Shown: positions 15,267 to 23,450, counted from the first letter of the stretch. The stretch is DNA of 26,305 nucleotides from UMGS1781 sp045650705 (GCA_045650705.1 JAZRRK010000005.1:1-26305); one strand, 5' to 3'. Notes: generated by a model from the sequence alone, not told the origin. Numbers and translations: made by a program.

Positions 15267-15294
15267 TATATTTATCAAAAATGGAAAATAAATA

Positions 15295-15323
15295 TTGTAT
15301 TTTTATTGTGTTAATGATATCAT
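15295..15323 (+). promoter_or_regulatory. Probable promoter of the thioredoxin reductase-like gene
   Basis: -35 TTGTAT (15295-15300), a 17-bp spacer, and -10 TATCAT (15318-15323), 28 bp before the ATG. Confidence 0.6.
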
Positions 15324-15350
15324 AAATAAAAAAATGAATTAGGTGATTAA

Positions 15351-16214
15351 ATGTACGATGTTGTAATAATAGGTGCAGGACCTGCAGGAATATCAGCCAG
15401 CTTATATACTGCAAGAGCAAATAAAAAAACTTTAGTAATATATAGCGACAAATCTAGTTTGGAAAAAACAGAAAAAATAGAAAATTTTTATGGATTTGAA
15501 AACGGAATAGATGGAAGGAAGCTATATGAAGATGGAATAAAACAAGCAAAAAACATAGGTGTAGAAGTAGCAAACGAAGAAGTAATAAAAATAGAAATGT
15601 TAGAAAATGAATTTGAAATAACAGGAGCAAACAAAAAATGTATAGCAAAAGCTGTTATCTTGGCAACTGGAACAAAGAAAAATATTCCAAAAATAAAAGG
15701 TATAAAAGAATTTGAAGGTAAAGGAATTAGTTATTGTGCAATATGTGATGGATTTTTCTACCGAGGCAAAGAAGTTGCAGTATTAGGGAATGGAAATTAT
15801 GCAATTTCAGAAACAAATGATTTAATAAATTTAGCAAAAAAGGTAACAATATTAACGAATGGAAAACAAGAGCCAGAAATTCGTGCTGATAATGTAGAAA
15901 TAAATAAAAAAGAAATAGATGAAATTAGGGGAGAAGAAAGAGTAGAAGAAATAACATTTAAGGATAAAACAAAAATAAAAGCAGATGGTATATTTATTGC
16001 AGAAGGAACAGCTGAAAGTATAGACTTTGCTAAGAAGCTAGGAATATTAACAAACAATAATAAAATAATAGTTAATGAAAAAATGGAAACTAACATAAAA
16101 GGAATATATGCATGTGGCGATTGTACAGGTGGATTATTGCAAATATCTAAGGCAGTATATGAGGGAACAACAGCAGGATTGCAAGTTATAGAGTATTTAA
16201 AACACCTAAAATAA
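15351..16214 (+). CDS. Thioredoxin reductase-like FAD disulfide oxidoreductase
   Basis: A 287-residue flavoprotein of the low-molecular-weight thioredoxin reductase family. It has the N-terminal FAD Rossmann motif GAGPAG (8-13), redox pair C129/C132 in CAICDGFF, and the C-terminal FAD motif GIYACGDCTGG (about 250-260). It reduces disulfides, normally in thioredoxin. In the second nucleotide-binding domain the motif is GNGNYA (146-151) instead of the usual GGGNSA, and the HRR-x-x-x-R signature that binds the NADPH phosphate is missing ('VTILTNGKQEPEIRA' stands there). This pattern matches the ferredoxin-dependent, pyridine-nucleotide-independent reductases described in clostridia. The RBS AGGTGA precedes the ATG. 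No thioredoxin gene is adjacent. The dehydrogenase at 16274 follows by 59 bp and may be co-transcribed. Confidence 0.85.
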   Translation: MYDVVIIGAGPAGISASLYTARANKKTLVIYSDKSSLEKTEKIENFYGFENGIDGRKLYEDGIKQAKNIGVEVANEEVIKIEMLENEFEITGANKKCIAKAVILATGTKKNIPKIKGIKEFEGKGISYCAICDGFFYRGKEVAVLGNGNYAISETNDLINLAKKVTILTNGKQEPEIRADNVEINKKEIDEIRGEERVEEITFKDKTKIKADGIFIAEGTAESIDFAKKLGILTNNNKIIVNEKMETNIKGIYACGDCTGGLLQISKAVYEGTTAGLQVIEYLKHLK

Positions 16215-16273
16215 AAATTAAATTTAACAAGCATAAAGCTTATTAAATATATAAATTTGAGGAGGATTTTTAA

Positions 16274-17332
16274 ATGGAGACAAAAACAAAAGTTGTACAA
16301 ATAGGTACAGGAAAAATGGCTAAATATACAATGAGATATGTTATTGAAAAAGGTGGAGAAGTAGTTGGAGCAGTAGATATTAATCCAGATGTTATAGGAA
16401 AAGATATAGGAACAATAATTGGAGGAGAAAACTTAGGAGTAACAGTAACAGCATTTGACCAAGCAGAAGAAATGTTAAAACAAGTTAAACCTGATGTATG
16501 CATAATAGAAACAATGAGTTTATTAAAAGATATTGAAGACCCAATGATGTTGTGTGCAAGACTAGGAATAAATGCAATAACAACATGTGAAGAAGCATTT
16601 TATTCATGGAACTCAAACCCAGGTTTAACAAAAAAAGTAGATGAATTAGCAAAGCAAACAGGTTGCACAATAGTAGGAACAGGATACCAAGACATATATT
16701 GGGGACAATTAATAACAAGTATAGCAGGTTCAACACAAAAAATAACAAAGATAAAAGGAAGCTCAAGCTATAATGTAGAAGATTATGGTATAGCTTTAGC
16801 AAATGCACATGGTGCAGGTTTAACATTAGAAGAATTTGATAAACAAATAGCATCAGTAGATAAAATAAGTGATGAAGAAAGACAAAAGGTTATAGAAAGT
16901 GGAGAATATTTACCATCATATATGTGGAATGTAAATGGATGGTTATGTGATAAATTAGGACTAACAGTAAAATCTCAAAAACAAGTTACAGTACCAACAA
17001 CAAATAAGGAGGACATTTATTCAGAAACATTAGGAGTAACAGTAAAAGCAGGAGATGCAACAGGAATGAGTGCAATAGTAACAACAGAAACAGAAGAAGG
17101 AATAACAATAGAATCTGAATGTATAGGAAAAGTATATTCAAAAGAAGACTATGACAAAAATGAATGGACTGTGTATGGAGAGCCAGATACAACAATAACA
17201 GTAGCAAGACCAGCAACAGTAGAATTAACATGTGGAACAGTAGTAAACAGAATTCCAGACGTAATAAATGCAAAACCAGGATTTGTTCCAACAGCTGAAA
17301 TAGGAGAATTAAATTACAAATTAAAAATATAA
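16274..17332 (+). CDS. ord: 2,4-diaminopentanoate dehydrogenase-like NAD(P)-dependent enzyme
   Basis: A 352-residue oxidoreductase with an N-terminal Rossmann fold (VVQIGTGKMAKYTMRYVIEK, G11-T-G-K-M-A16) and a C-terminal catalytic domain. The overall pattern is that of the dihydrodipicolinate-reductase-related group that includes 2,4-diaminopentanoate dehydrogenase. That enzyme performs the NAD(P)-linked oxidative deamination step of clostridial ornithine fermentation, giving 2-amino-4-oxopentanoate. Visible stretches such as 'ETMSLLKDIEDPMMLCARLGINAITTCEEAFY' and 'GTGYQDIYWGQLITSIAGS' fit. GGAGGA lies before the ATG. The rest of the ornithine pathway (oraE/oraS, ortA/ortB) is not in this window, so the substrate could differ. 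Cytosolic. A bulged hairpin terminator follows. The gene symbol is used by similarity only. Confidence 0.7.
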   Translation: METKTKVVQIGTGKMAKYTMRYVIEKGGEVVGAVDINPDVIGKDIGTIIGGENLGVTVTAFDQAEEMLKQVKPDVCIIETMSLLKDIEDPMMLCARLGINAITTCEEAFYSWNSNPGLTKKVDELAKQTGCTIVGTGYQDIYWGQLITSIAGSTQKITKIKGSSSYNVEDYGIALANAHGAGLTLEEFDKQIASVDKISDEERQKVIESGEYLPSYMWNVNGWLCDKLGLTVKSQKQVTVPTTNKEDIYSETLGVTVKAGDATGMSAIVTTETEEGITIESECIGKVYSKEDYDKNEWTVYGEPDTTITVARPATVELTCGTVVNRIPDVINAKPGFVPTAEIGELNYKLKI

Positions 17333-17349
17333 TAGTATAAACAATAATA

Positions 17350-17390
17350 TCCCGTAATTATCCTTCCTATAGGATAATACGGGAACTTTT
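17350..17390 (+). terminator. Rho-independent terminator of the dehydrogenase gene
   Basis: TCCCGTAATTATCCT pairs with AGGATAATACGGGA with one bulged A, followed by ACTTTT. The U-tract is short. Confidence 0.75.
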
Positions 17391-17477
17391 GCACACCTCC
17401 GGCTACTCAAGGGTCGACCTCATTTGCAATCGATATTATTTAAGTCTAAGCTTAAACATATTATACATATATTTATC
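17391..17477. other. Intergenic stretch with a short GC-richer segment
   Basis: About 45 bases (17391-17435, with CACCTCCGGCTACTCAAGGG and GTCGACCTC) are distinctly less AT-rich than the rest of the gap. No ORF, tRNA or hairpin explains it. Beyond it the gap up to the gene at 17641 holds only a promoter. Confidence 0.4.
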
Positions 17478-17506
17478 TTGCTATTATATAAAAAATATGT
17501 TATTAT
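17478..17506 (+). promoter_or_regulatory. Probable promoter of the membrane protein gene at 17641
   Basis: -35 TTGCTA (17478-17483), a 17-bp spacer, and -10 TATTAT (17501-17506) preceded by TGT. The implied leader is about 130 nt, with no clear structure. Confidence 0.5.
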
Positions 17507-17640
17507 ATTAAAACTGAAAGAAAACTCGTAACATTATAGATGCCGTGATTTTATATAACTAAAATATTTAGGAACAATAGTTTTAATAAACAATGTAATA
17601 ATAAAGAATTAAGAAATGTATTTATGGAAGGAAAATATAT

Positions 17641-18363
17641 ATGGAAAGAAGGATAAGATGGAATAAATCATTGGAAATAGATGAAAAATTTCTTGAAGAA
17701 ATAGAAGAGGTATATCAAATAATTAACGAAACTCCCATGTTTACATTAATAACTAAAGGAGATGCAAAATACGAGTTTAATTCAAAAGAAGAGTTATTAA
17801 AATATTCTTTTGATGAAGATATAATGAGTTTAGTAATTGATACAGACAAATTTAGAAAAAGAAACGATATATTTTTTAATTTTGAAACAAACTACAATAC
17901 AATTTTAAACTATAGATATACAGCAGAATGCAAATACAAAGTAGAAAACAATGAATTAGATAGTATACTAAAAGAGAAAATACTAAAATTATATAAGAAT
18001 CATACCAAATCTGACTGGATTATTGGCAAGATAGGTATAGTCTTTATAACTATGATTATTACTTTTATATCTATGTTGATTTATCTTATAATATCAGATG
18101 TAAGTATATTTGAGCAAAGTCCTAATATAATATTTTTTATTGGAGTAGTTATAGGTTGTTATGTTTATTTTCTTAGAAAAATATTAGATAGGAAGATTTG
18201 CGATAAGTTTTTTACTCCAATAGTTTATTTGTTTGGATTTCAAAAGAAAAAGTGGGAAAGAAATTTAAAATTAAGAGGAGATATTTTTTGGACAATAATC
18301 ATGGGCATTATAATTAGTATAATAAGTACACCAGTTTATAATATAATATTTAATAATTCTTAG
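17641..18363 (+). CDS. Unknown membrane protein with a cytosolic N-terminal domain
   Basis: A 240-residue protein not recognised. Residues 1-120 are hydrophilic with alternating strand-like and helical stretches ('YEFNSKEELLKYSFDED', 'ILNYRYTAECKYKVENNE'). Membrane helices follow at about 128-152 and 161-179, then a basic loop, then one at about 220-237. The C-terminus is short. The RBS GGAAGGA precedes the ATG. Its own promoter and wide gaps on both sides suggest a single-gene unit. Orientation inferred from charge puts the N-terminal domain inside the cell. No catalytic motif is seen, and I assign no function. Confidence 0.7.
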   Translation: MERRIRWNKSLEIDEKFLEEIEEVYQIINETPMFTLITKGDAKYEFNSKEELLKYSFDEDIMSLVIDTDKFRKRNDIFFNFETNYNTILNYRYTAECKYKVENNELDSILKEKILKLYKNHTKSDWIIGKIGIVFITMIITFISMLIYLIISDVSIFEQSPNIIFFIGVVIGCYVYFLRKILDRKICDKFFTPIVYLFGFQKKKWERNLKLRGDIFWTIIMGIIISIISTPVYNIIFNNS

Positions 18364-18469
18364 ATATAACTGCTATTAGATAAATTATCAATAAAAAAAT
18401 AAGATTTATTTAATAATTATGAATTTTATAAAATATGGTATTATATTAAAATTAAAGGAGGATTTAAGT

Positions 18470-19144
18470 GTGAAAAGAACGAGATTAGCTGATAGGATAT
18501 TACCAACATATACAAAAGGAGAAGAAATATTTAATATGGTTTCTCATATAGTTGGAGCATCATTAGGAGTAGTGGCAATTGTATTAGGAATCGTTTTCTC
18601 TGTAATTAATCAGAGGAGTTATGGAATAGCAAGTTCTATAGTATATGGTTCAACATTAATTATTTTATATACAATGTCTAGTATATACCATGGATTAAAT
18701 CCAAGATTGAAAGCGAAAAAGGTATTTCAGGTAATAGACCACTGTTCAATATTTTTATTAATAGCTGGAACATATACACCATTTACATTATGCACTTTAA
18801 GAGAATATAATCCTGTTTTAGGTTGGACAATATTTGGAGTAGTTTGGGGATTAGCTATTATAGGTATAGTGCTAAATTCAATAGATTTAAAGAAATATAA
18901 ATTGTTTTCGATGATATGTTATTTAGTAATGGGCTGGTGCATAATAGTAAGAATAAATGTAATTATGGAAGCATTAGGAGGAACAGGATTTACACTTTTA
19001 TTACTAGGTGGAATAGTTTATACATTAGGAGCGATTTTTTATGGATTTGGAAAAAAGAAAAAATGGATGCATTCAGTATTTCACTTAGCATGTGTAATAG
19101 CTAGTTTATTACAACTGATATGTGTATTGGTATACGTAATTTAA
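18470..19144 (+). CDS. Haemolysin III family membrane protein
   Basis: A 224-residue protein with seven hydrophobic helices, of the haemolysin-III/YqfA branch of the PAQR superfamily. The conserved residues are visible: NMVSH near the first helix (H26), SSIYH after the third, DHCSIFLLIAGTYTPF, and the final HSVFH. In eukaryotic PAQR proteins the Ser/Asp/three-His set binds zinc and gives hydrolase activity. The bacterial role is unsettled, and true haemolytic activity should not be assumed. The start is GTG at 18470, because AAGGAGG lies 7-8 nt upstream; the ATG at 18419 lacks an RBS. No terminator was found after it, so some read-through towards the radical-SAM gene is possible. Confidence 0.9.
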   Translation: MKRTRLADRILPTYTKGEEIFNMVSHIVGASLGVVAIVLGIVFSVINQRSYGIASSIVYGSTLIILYTMSSIYHGLNPRLKAKKVFQVIDHCSIFLLIAGTYTPFTLCTLREYNPVLGWTIFGVVWGLAIIGIVLNSIDLKKYKLFSMICYLVMGWCIIVRINVIMEALGGTGFTLLLLGGIVYTLGAIFYGFGKKKKWMHSVFHLACVIASLLQLICVLVYVI

Positions 19145-19186
19145 AAAAGTAATTTATAAGATCAAAAGAGCATACAATATAAAATC

Positions 19187-19224
19187 ATAACTTATAAACA
19201 GTAATGTTTATGGAGATGAGTTAT
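19187..19224 (+). promoter_or_regulatory. Nested hairpin upstream of the radical-SAM gene
   Basis: ATAAACA-GTAA-TGTTTAT (19194-19211) is a perfect 7-bp stem-loop inside a second pairing ATAACT/AGTTAT (19187-19192, 19219-19224). It has no U-run, so it is not a standard terminator. It may be a leader structure or protein site. Confidence 0.4.
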
Positions 19225-19313
19225 ATTATATGCTTTTTAAATTTTTGAATGAAATTAGGAATAATCTTTCAAATATCTTAATATTATGTACAAACATAGA
19301 AGGAGGAATTAAG

Positions 19314-20567
19314 ATGGAAGATTTTCTATTAGATGGACTACCAGTTGTAGAGCATAAAAATAAGTACATAATTTTTTCGTATTATAATGGCAAGATTGTT
19401 GCAGTAGACAAAGAGAAATTTGAAGAGGAAAAAGTCACAGAATTTTTGAAGGAAAACAATATGTTAGGAGAGCCAAAGAGTTGCCCTGGAGATTATAATG
19501 ACTATGTAGAATTGGTAATATCTTTAACTAATGATTGTAATTTAAGATGTAAATATTGTTTTGTAGGAGAAAAAAATTTTTGCAAGAAAATAATAAGTAA
19601 AGAAAATATAGATAATGCTCTAGAAGCGGTAAAGGAATTAGCAAAGATAAAAAACAAAAAAGAAATATTTATAACATTTTTTGGAGGAGAGCCTACTTTA
19701 TATCCAGATTTAATTAAGTATTCAATGGATAAATCAAAAGAAGTACTAAATGAATTTAGAGTGTCTTTTGGGATAACAAGTAATGGGGTATTTAATAAAG
19801 AGATAAAGGATTTGTTAGTAGAAAACAATTTTACAGTAACAATATCTATGGATGGGCTTCCAAAGTTCCAAGACAAGCAAAGGGTAACAGCAACAAATGG
19901 TGGAACATCACATATAATAGAACAAACAATAAAAGATTTAACATCTAGAGGATTATCTGTAATAATAAGAATGACAATAACAAAGCCAATGATATATGAA
20001 TTTAAAGAAACAATTAATTACTTAGCTAACTTAGGAATAAAGATAATTCATTTTGAACCAATTACTATAGGGGGAAGAGCAAAAGAAAATGAAGAAATCT
20101 TACAAAGAGCAACTCCAGAAGAATATGCAGAAAAATTAGTAGAAGCAATTGATTATGCAAGAAGTAAAGATGTATCTATAATAACATCAACAGTAATGAA
20201 TGCATTATCTCCATCATATATGTTTTGCGATGGAGTAGGAAAAAATAAACTAGCTGTAACCTATGATGGAGTATTTTCATCTTGCTTAGGAGTTCAAAAT
20301 AAAACACATCCATTAGCAAGTAAATTTATAGTAGAAGATACCAATATAAAAAATTGGATAGACGCAAAGTTCGATTCGTATGTAGATGACAAAGCAAAAA
20401 ATACAAAATGTGAAAAATGCTTTGCAAAATATATATGTGCAGGAGGTTGTCCATCAAGAAATTATAATGCTACAAATGATTTTGAAAAAGTAGATGATAT
20501 GCAATGTATTCCAACTAAAGTGGTATTACGAAAATATATAATAGACTTATATGAAAAGTCAATATAA
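19314..20567 (+). CDS. Radical SAM/SPASM peptide maturase
   Basis: A 417-residue enzyme. A small N-terminal domain (1-65) precedes the radical-SAM barrel, with C75-x3-C79-x2-C82 (CNLRCKYC) for the [4Fe-4S]/SAM cluster and GGEP at 124-127. The C-terminal SPASM region carries seven cysteines (C305, C324, C366, C369, C375, C379, C398), enough for two auxiliary clusters. Such enzymes make thioether, C-C or other crosslinks in ribosomally made peptides. A 33-codon gene with a very strong RBS follows 30 bp later and shares the terminator, so it is the likely substrate. The ATG at 19314 has AAGGAGG 8 nt upstream; the longer frame from 19230 has no RBS. No transporter or protease gene is adjacent, so export is unexplained. 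Confidence 0.9.
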   Translation: MEDFLLDGLPVVEHKNKYIIFSYYNGKIVAVDKEKFEEEKVTEFLKENNMLGEPKSCPGDYNDYVELVISLTNDCNLRCKYCFVGEKNFCKKIISKENIDNALEAVKELAKIKNKKEIFITFFGGEPTLYPDLIKYSMDKSKEVLNEFRVSFGITSNGVFNKEIKDLLVENNFTVTISMDGLPKFQDKQRVTATNGGTSHIIEQTIKDLTSRGLSVIIRMTITKPMIYEFKETINYLANLGIKIIHFEPITIGGRAKENEEILQRATPEEYAEKLVEAIDYARSKDVSIITSTVMNALSPSYMFCDGVGKNKLAVTYDGVFSSCLGVQNKTHPLASKFIVEDTNIKNWIDAKFDSYVDDKAKNTKCEKCFAKYICAGGCPSRNYNATNDFEKVDDMQCIPTKVVLRKYIIDLYEKSI

Positions 20568-20597
20568 GTAAAAATAAAGTAGCAAGGAGGTGATACT

Positions 20598-20699
20598 ATG
20601 GAAATTAAAGATATAAAGGTAGATAATGGATTATTGGTAAAAAATATAGAGAGATTTTCAGAAACAGAAAAATCAGTAAAACGTACTTGTCCAGATTAA
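20598..20699 (+). CDS. Putative RiPP precursor peptide, 33 residues
   Basis: An ORF preceded by AAGGAGGTGAT (20584-20594), almost the full complement of the 16S rRNA 3' end, and followed at once by a terminator. The peptide starts MEIKDIKVDNGLLVKNIERF and ends SETEKSVKRTCPD. Its charged, Ile/Leu-rich first 20 residues look like a leader for enzyme recognition. The short end carries the only Cys, flanked by Thr, Pro and Asp. With one cysteine, the multi-thioether patterns of SCIFF or sactipeptides are not possible, although a single Cys-to-carbon bridge or a crosslink not involving Cys is. The partner is the radical-SAM/SPASM enzyme directly upstream. I recognise no precursor family. Confidence 0.75.
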   Translation: MEIKDIKVDNGLLVKNIERFSETEKSVKRTCPD

Positions 20700-20700
20700 T

Positions 20701-20733
20701 AGAAGGTCCAAAAGGACCTTCTTAAAAATTTTT
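20701..20733 (+). terminator. Rho-independent terminator of the radical-SAM/peptide operon
   Basis: AGAAGGTCC (20701-20709), loop AAAA, GGACCTTCT (20714-20722), then TAAAAATTTTT. It begins 1 nt after the peptide stop codon, which supports the short gene being real. Confidence 0.9.
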
Positions 20734-20811
20734 AACACATGACACATAACGACAATTTTTTTACACAAAATATGGTATAAGTAAACTTGGAAAAGAAAGG
20801 ATGATGAATCT

Positions 20812-22134
20812 ATGAGATTATCAAAAGCGGGAATTGGAAGAACAAGGCTTCAAAATGTAGATAAAATGTTTCCAGCACAAGATATATTACTTCAATCAGG
20901 TCAACTTATACAATATGGTACAGGAATATATGCATATAGTAATATTCCATTAAAAGTAAAAGAAAAAATAGAAGATATAATAAAAGAAGAATTAACAAAC
21001 TGTAATTGTATAGAAATAGAATTGCCAACTTTGCAACCTAGAAATATGTGGGATGCATCTGGAAGATGGCAAAAATATATAGATTCAGGAACTATGCTTA
21101 CAATAGATACTGAGAAGGGAGAATATTGTTTAGCACCAACTGCAGAGGAGGCAGTTGTAGAGTTTGCAAGACATAAATTAAAATCGCATAAAGACTTACC
21201 AACAACATTTTTTCAAGTAGGAGAGAAATATAGAAATGAGATAAGAACAAGAGGATTTCTTCTGAGAGGAAAGAGCTTTCCAATGATGGATGCATATAGT
21301 TTTAACAGAGATGAACAGGATTTACAAAAATCATATAATGAAATAAAAAAAGGTTATATAAATATATTTAAAAGATTAGGCTTAGAAGTTGTTCCAGTTG
21401 TAGCTGATAATGGAGAAATAGGAGGAAAGAAATCAGAAGAATTTATGTTTTTATCAGATATAGGGGAAGACACTATATTATTTGATCAAACAACAGGAAT
21501 TGCACTAAATACAGAAGTTTTAGAAAAAGATAATTATAAAGAATATCTGAAAAAGGAATATGGTATAGATGATATATCATTATTAAAACCAAGAAAAGCA
21601 GTTGAATTAGGTCATATATTTCAATTAGGTCAAAGCTATTCAAAAACAATGAATGCAAATTTTATGGATTCAGAAGGAAAAGAAAAACCATTTTATATGG
21701 GGTGTTATGGGATAGGAGTAAGCAGAACTTTAGCAACAATATATGAGAAGAGTTTAATAAGAGACAAAGATGGTAATCCAGAAGGAATTTCTTTGCCATG
21801 CAATTTAGCACCTTATTTTATGCAAATAATACCAAAGGCGAATAATGAAGAAAAGAGGAGAGAAGCGGAAGAACTGTATAACATTATAACAAGTAATGGG
21901 GTAGGTGCAATATTAGATGATAGAAAAGATACTACAATAGGAAGTAGTATAAAAGATTGTAAAATATTAGGTACTCCATATATGATAATATTAGGAGACA
22001 AATCAAAACAAGGAGAAATTGAAATAGAGAGCACGAAAACAGGGAAGAAAATAATTGTACCAAAACAAAAAATACTAGATATGGTAACTAAAAAAGAAGT
22101 AAAACAGGAGATAGAAGAAATATCAAAAGAGTAA
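20812..22134 (+). CDS. proS: Prolyl-tRNA synthetase, short form lacking the editing insertion
   Basis: A 440-residue class II aminoacyl-tRNA synthetase that charges tRNA-Pro. The bacterial-type N-terminus is present (LQNVDKMFPAQDILLQSGQ). Class II motif 2 follows at about 135-165 (KYRNEIRTRGFLLRGKSF, then MMDAYSF) and motif 3 at about 297-306 (GCYGIGVSR). An anticodon-binding domain fills about 335-425. Ordinary bacterial ProRS has about 570 residues because a large editing domain (INS) sits between motifs 2 and 3. Here that space is only about 130 residues, so editing of Ala-tRNA-Pro is probably absent. Whether it is the sole ProRS or a paralogue cannot be told from this window. It may use the weak extended -10 TGGTATAAG at 20773-20781. 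Confidence 0.9.
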   Translation: MRLSKAGIGRTRLQNVDKMFPAQDILLQSGQLIQYGTGIYAYSNIPLKVKEKIEDIIKEELTNCNCIEIELPTLQPRNMWDASGRWQKYIDSGTMLTIDTEKGEYCLAPTAEEAVVEFARHKLKSHKDLPTTFFQVGEKYRNEIRTRGFLLRGKSFPMMDAYSFNRDEQDLQKSYNEIKKGYINIFKRLGLEVVPVVADNGEIGGKKSEEFMFLSDIGEDTILFDQTTGIALNTEVLEKDNYKEYLKKEYGIDDISLLKPRKAVELGHIFQLGQSYSKTMNANFMDSEGKEKPFYMGCYGIGVSRTLATIYEKSLIRDKDGNPEGISLPCNLAPYFMQIIPKANNEEKRREAEELYNIITSNGVGAILDDRKDTTIGSSIKDCKILGTPYMIILGDKSKQGEIEIESTKTGKKIIVPKQKILDMVTKKEVKQEIEEISKE

Positions 22135-22139
22135 TATAT

Positions 22140-22210
22140 AACAGCCCTACACTAATGAAGTGAACTCCATTTTGTTCACTTCACTAATAGGACTGTTATG
22201 TATTTTTTTA
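22140..22210. terminator. Shared terminator between convergent proS and glyA
   Basis: A long nested stem: AACAG (22140-22144) with CTGTT (22193-22197) outside, and GAAGTGAAC (22157-22165) with GTTCACTTC (22174-22182) inside. A T-run (22203-22209) follows on the plus strand. It lies between two convergent stop codons and probably serves mainly proS. Confidence 0.85.
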
Positions 22211-22211
22211 T

Positions 22212-23450
22212 CTATTCATATAGTGGATATTTTTCACATATAGCATGTACTCTACGAGTAATTTCATCAAATTTTTCATCATAGCTTGTTATAACCATAT
22301 TTATAAGTTCAGCAATTTCTACCATATCATCTTCTTTAAAACCACGAGAAGTAACTGCAGGTGTTCCAAGTCTTACACCACTTGTTATAGAAGGTTTTTC
22401 TGTATCAAAAGGTACTGCATTTTTATTTACTGTAATTCCGACACTATCTAATTTAGTTTCTAATTCTTTTCCTGTAATATGTTTGTTTCTTAAATCAATT
22501 AATACTAAATGATTATCAGTTACACCAGATACTAAGTTAAATCCTAATTGTAATAAATGTTCTGATAATGCTTTTGAGTTTTTAATAATCTGTTCTTGAT
22601 ACAATTTAAAGTCTGGTTTTAAGGCCTCATAAAAACATACTGCTTTACCAGCGATTACATGCATTAAAGGACCTCCTTGAGAACCAGGAAAGATTGCTTT
22701 GTCTATAGCTTCTGCATATTGTGCTTTACAAAGAATTAATCCACCTCTAGGACCTCTTAATGTTTTATGAGTTGTACTAGTAACAACATCAGCATATTCA
22801 ACTGGGTTTGGGTGAAGTCCAGCAGCAACTAAACCAGCAATATGTGCCATATCAACCATAAAATATGCACCTACCATATCTGCAATTTCTTTAAAACGTT
22901 TAAAATCTATTGTTCGTGCATAAGCACTAGCACCAGCTAAAATTAGTTTTGGTTTATGTTCTAAAGCTAATTTTTCTACTTGCTCATAATCTATAGTGCC
23001 AGTTTTTTCATTTATACCATAAGGTATGAAATTATATAATTTTCCAGAAGAATTTACTTTGCTTCCATGTGTTAGATGACCACCATGAGATAAATCCATT
23101 CCTAGAACAGTATCTCCAGGCTTAATTAAAGCGAAATAAACTGCCATATTTGCTTGAGCACCAGAATGTGGTTGTACATTAGCATGTTCTGCATTAAATA
23201 ATTTCTTAGCTCTTTCTCTTGCTAAATCTTCAACAATATCAACATATTCACAACCACCGTAATATCTATGTGCAGGGTATCCTTCTGCATATTTATTAGT
23301 TAAGTAGCTTCCCATAGCTTCCATAACGCTATTGCTAACAAAATTTTCTGAGGCAATAAGCTCAATTTTATTCCTTTGTCTATTTAATTCTTTCATAACA
23401 GCTTCATAAGTTTCAATATCAGTATTTTTTAGGTTATCAAAACTTGGCAT
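22212..23450 (-). CDS. glyA: Serine hydroxymethyltransferase
   Basis: A 412-residue PLP enzyme that converts serine and tetrahydrofolate to glycine and 5,10-methylene-tetrahydrofolate, the main source of one-carbon units. The PLP-binding lysine is K229 in TSTTHKTLRGPRGG, the same position as in E. coli GlyA. Other hallmarks are IELIASENFVS near the start, 'NKYAEGYPAHRYYGG', 'VQPHSGAQANMAVY', 'MVDMAHIAGLVAAG' and 'SGVRLGTPAVTSRG'. The start at 23450 (MPSFDNL) is preferred because GGAGGT lies 11 nt upstream; upstream ATG codons in frame overlap that RBS or lack one. Length and motifs are normal, and the gene is complete. Cytosolic. An AT-rich -10 candidate lies at 23489-23494 on the minus strand. 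Confidence 0.97.
   Translation of the reverse strand: MPSFDNLKNTDIETYEAVMKELNRQRNKIELIASENFVSNSVMEAMGSYLTNKYAEGYPAHRYYGGCEYVDIVEDLARERAKKLFNAEHANVQPHSGAQANMAVYFALIKPGDTVLGMDLSHGGHLTHGSKVNSSGKLYNFIPYGINEKTGTIDYEQVEKLALEHKPKLILAGASAYARTIDFKRFKEIADMVGAYFMVDMAHIAGLVAAGLHPNPVEYADVVTSTTHKTLRGPRGGLILCKAQYAEAIDKAIFPGSQGGPLMHVIAGKAVCFYEALKPDFKLYQEQIIKNSKALSEHLLQLGFNLVSGVTDNHLVLIDLRNKHITGKELETKLDSVGITVNKNAVPFDTEKPSITSGVRLGTPAVTSRGFKEDDMVEIAELINMVITSYDEKFDEITRRVHAICEKYPLYE

Noticed and set aside
17391..17440. GC-richer intergenic segment considered as a tRNA or riboswitch fragment
   Set aside because: No cloverleaf, TPsiC-like sequence or stable fold could be drawn.
18916..19104. 62-codon plus-strand ORF inside the haemolysin III gene
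   Set aside because: Out-of-frame shadow of a clear seven-helix family protein.
20700..20811. T-box leader for proS
   Set aside because: The gap is about 110 bases, most of it the upstream terminator, with no T-box sequence or specifier stem.
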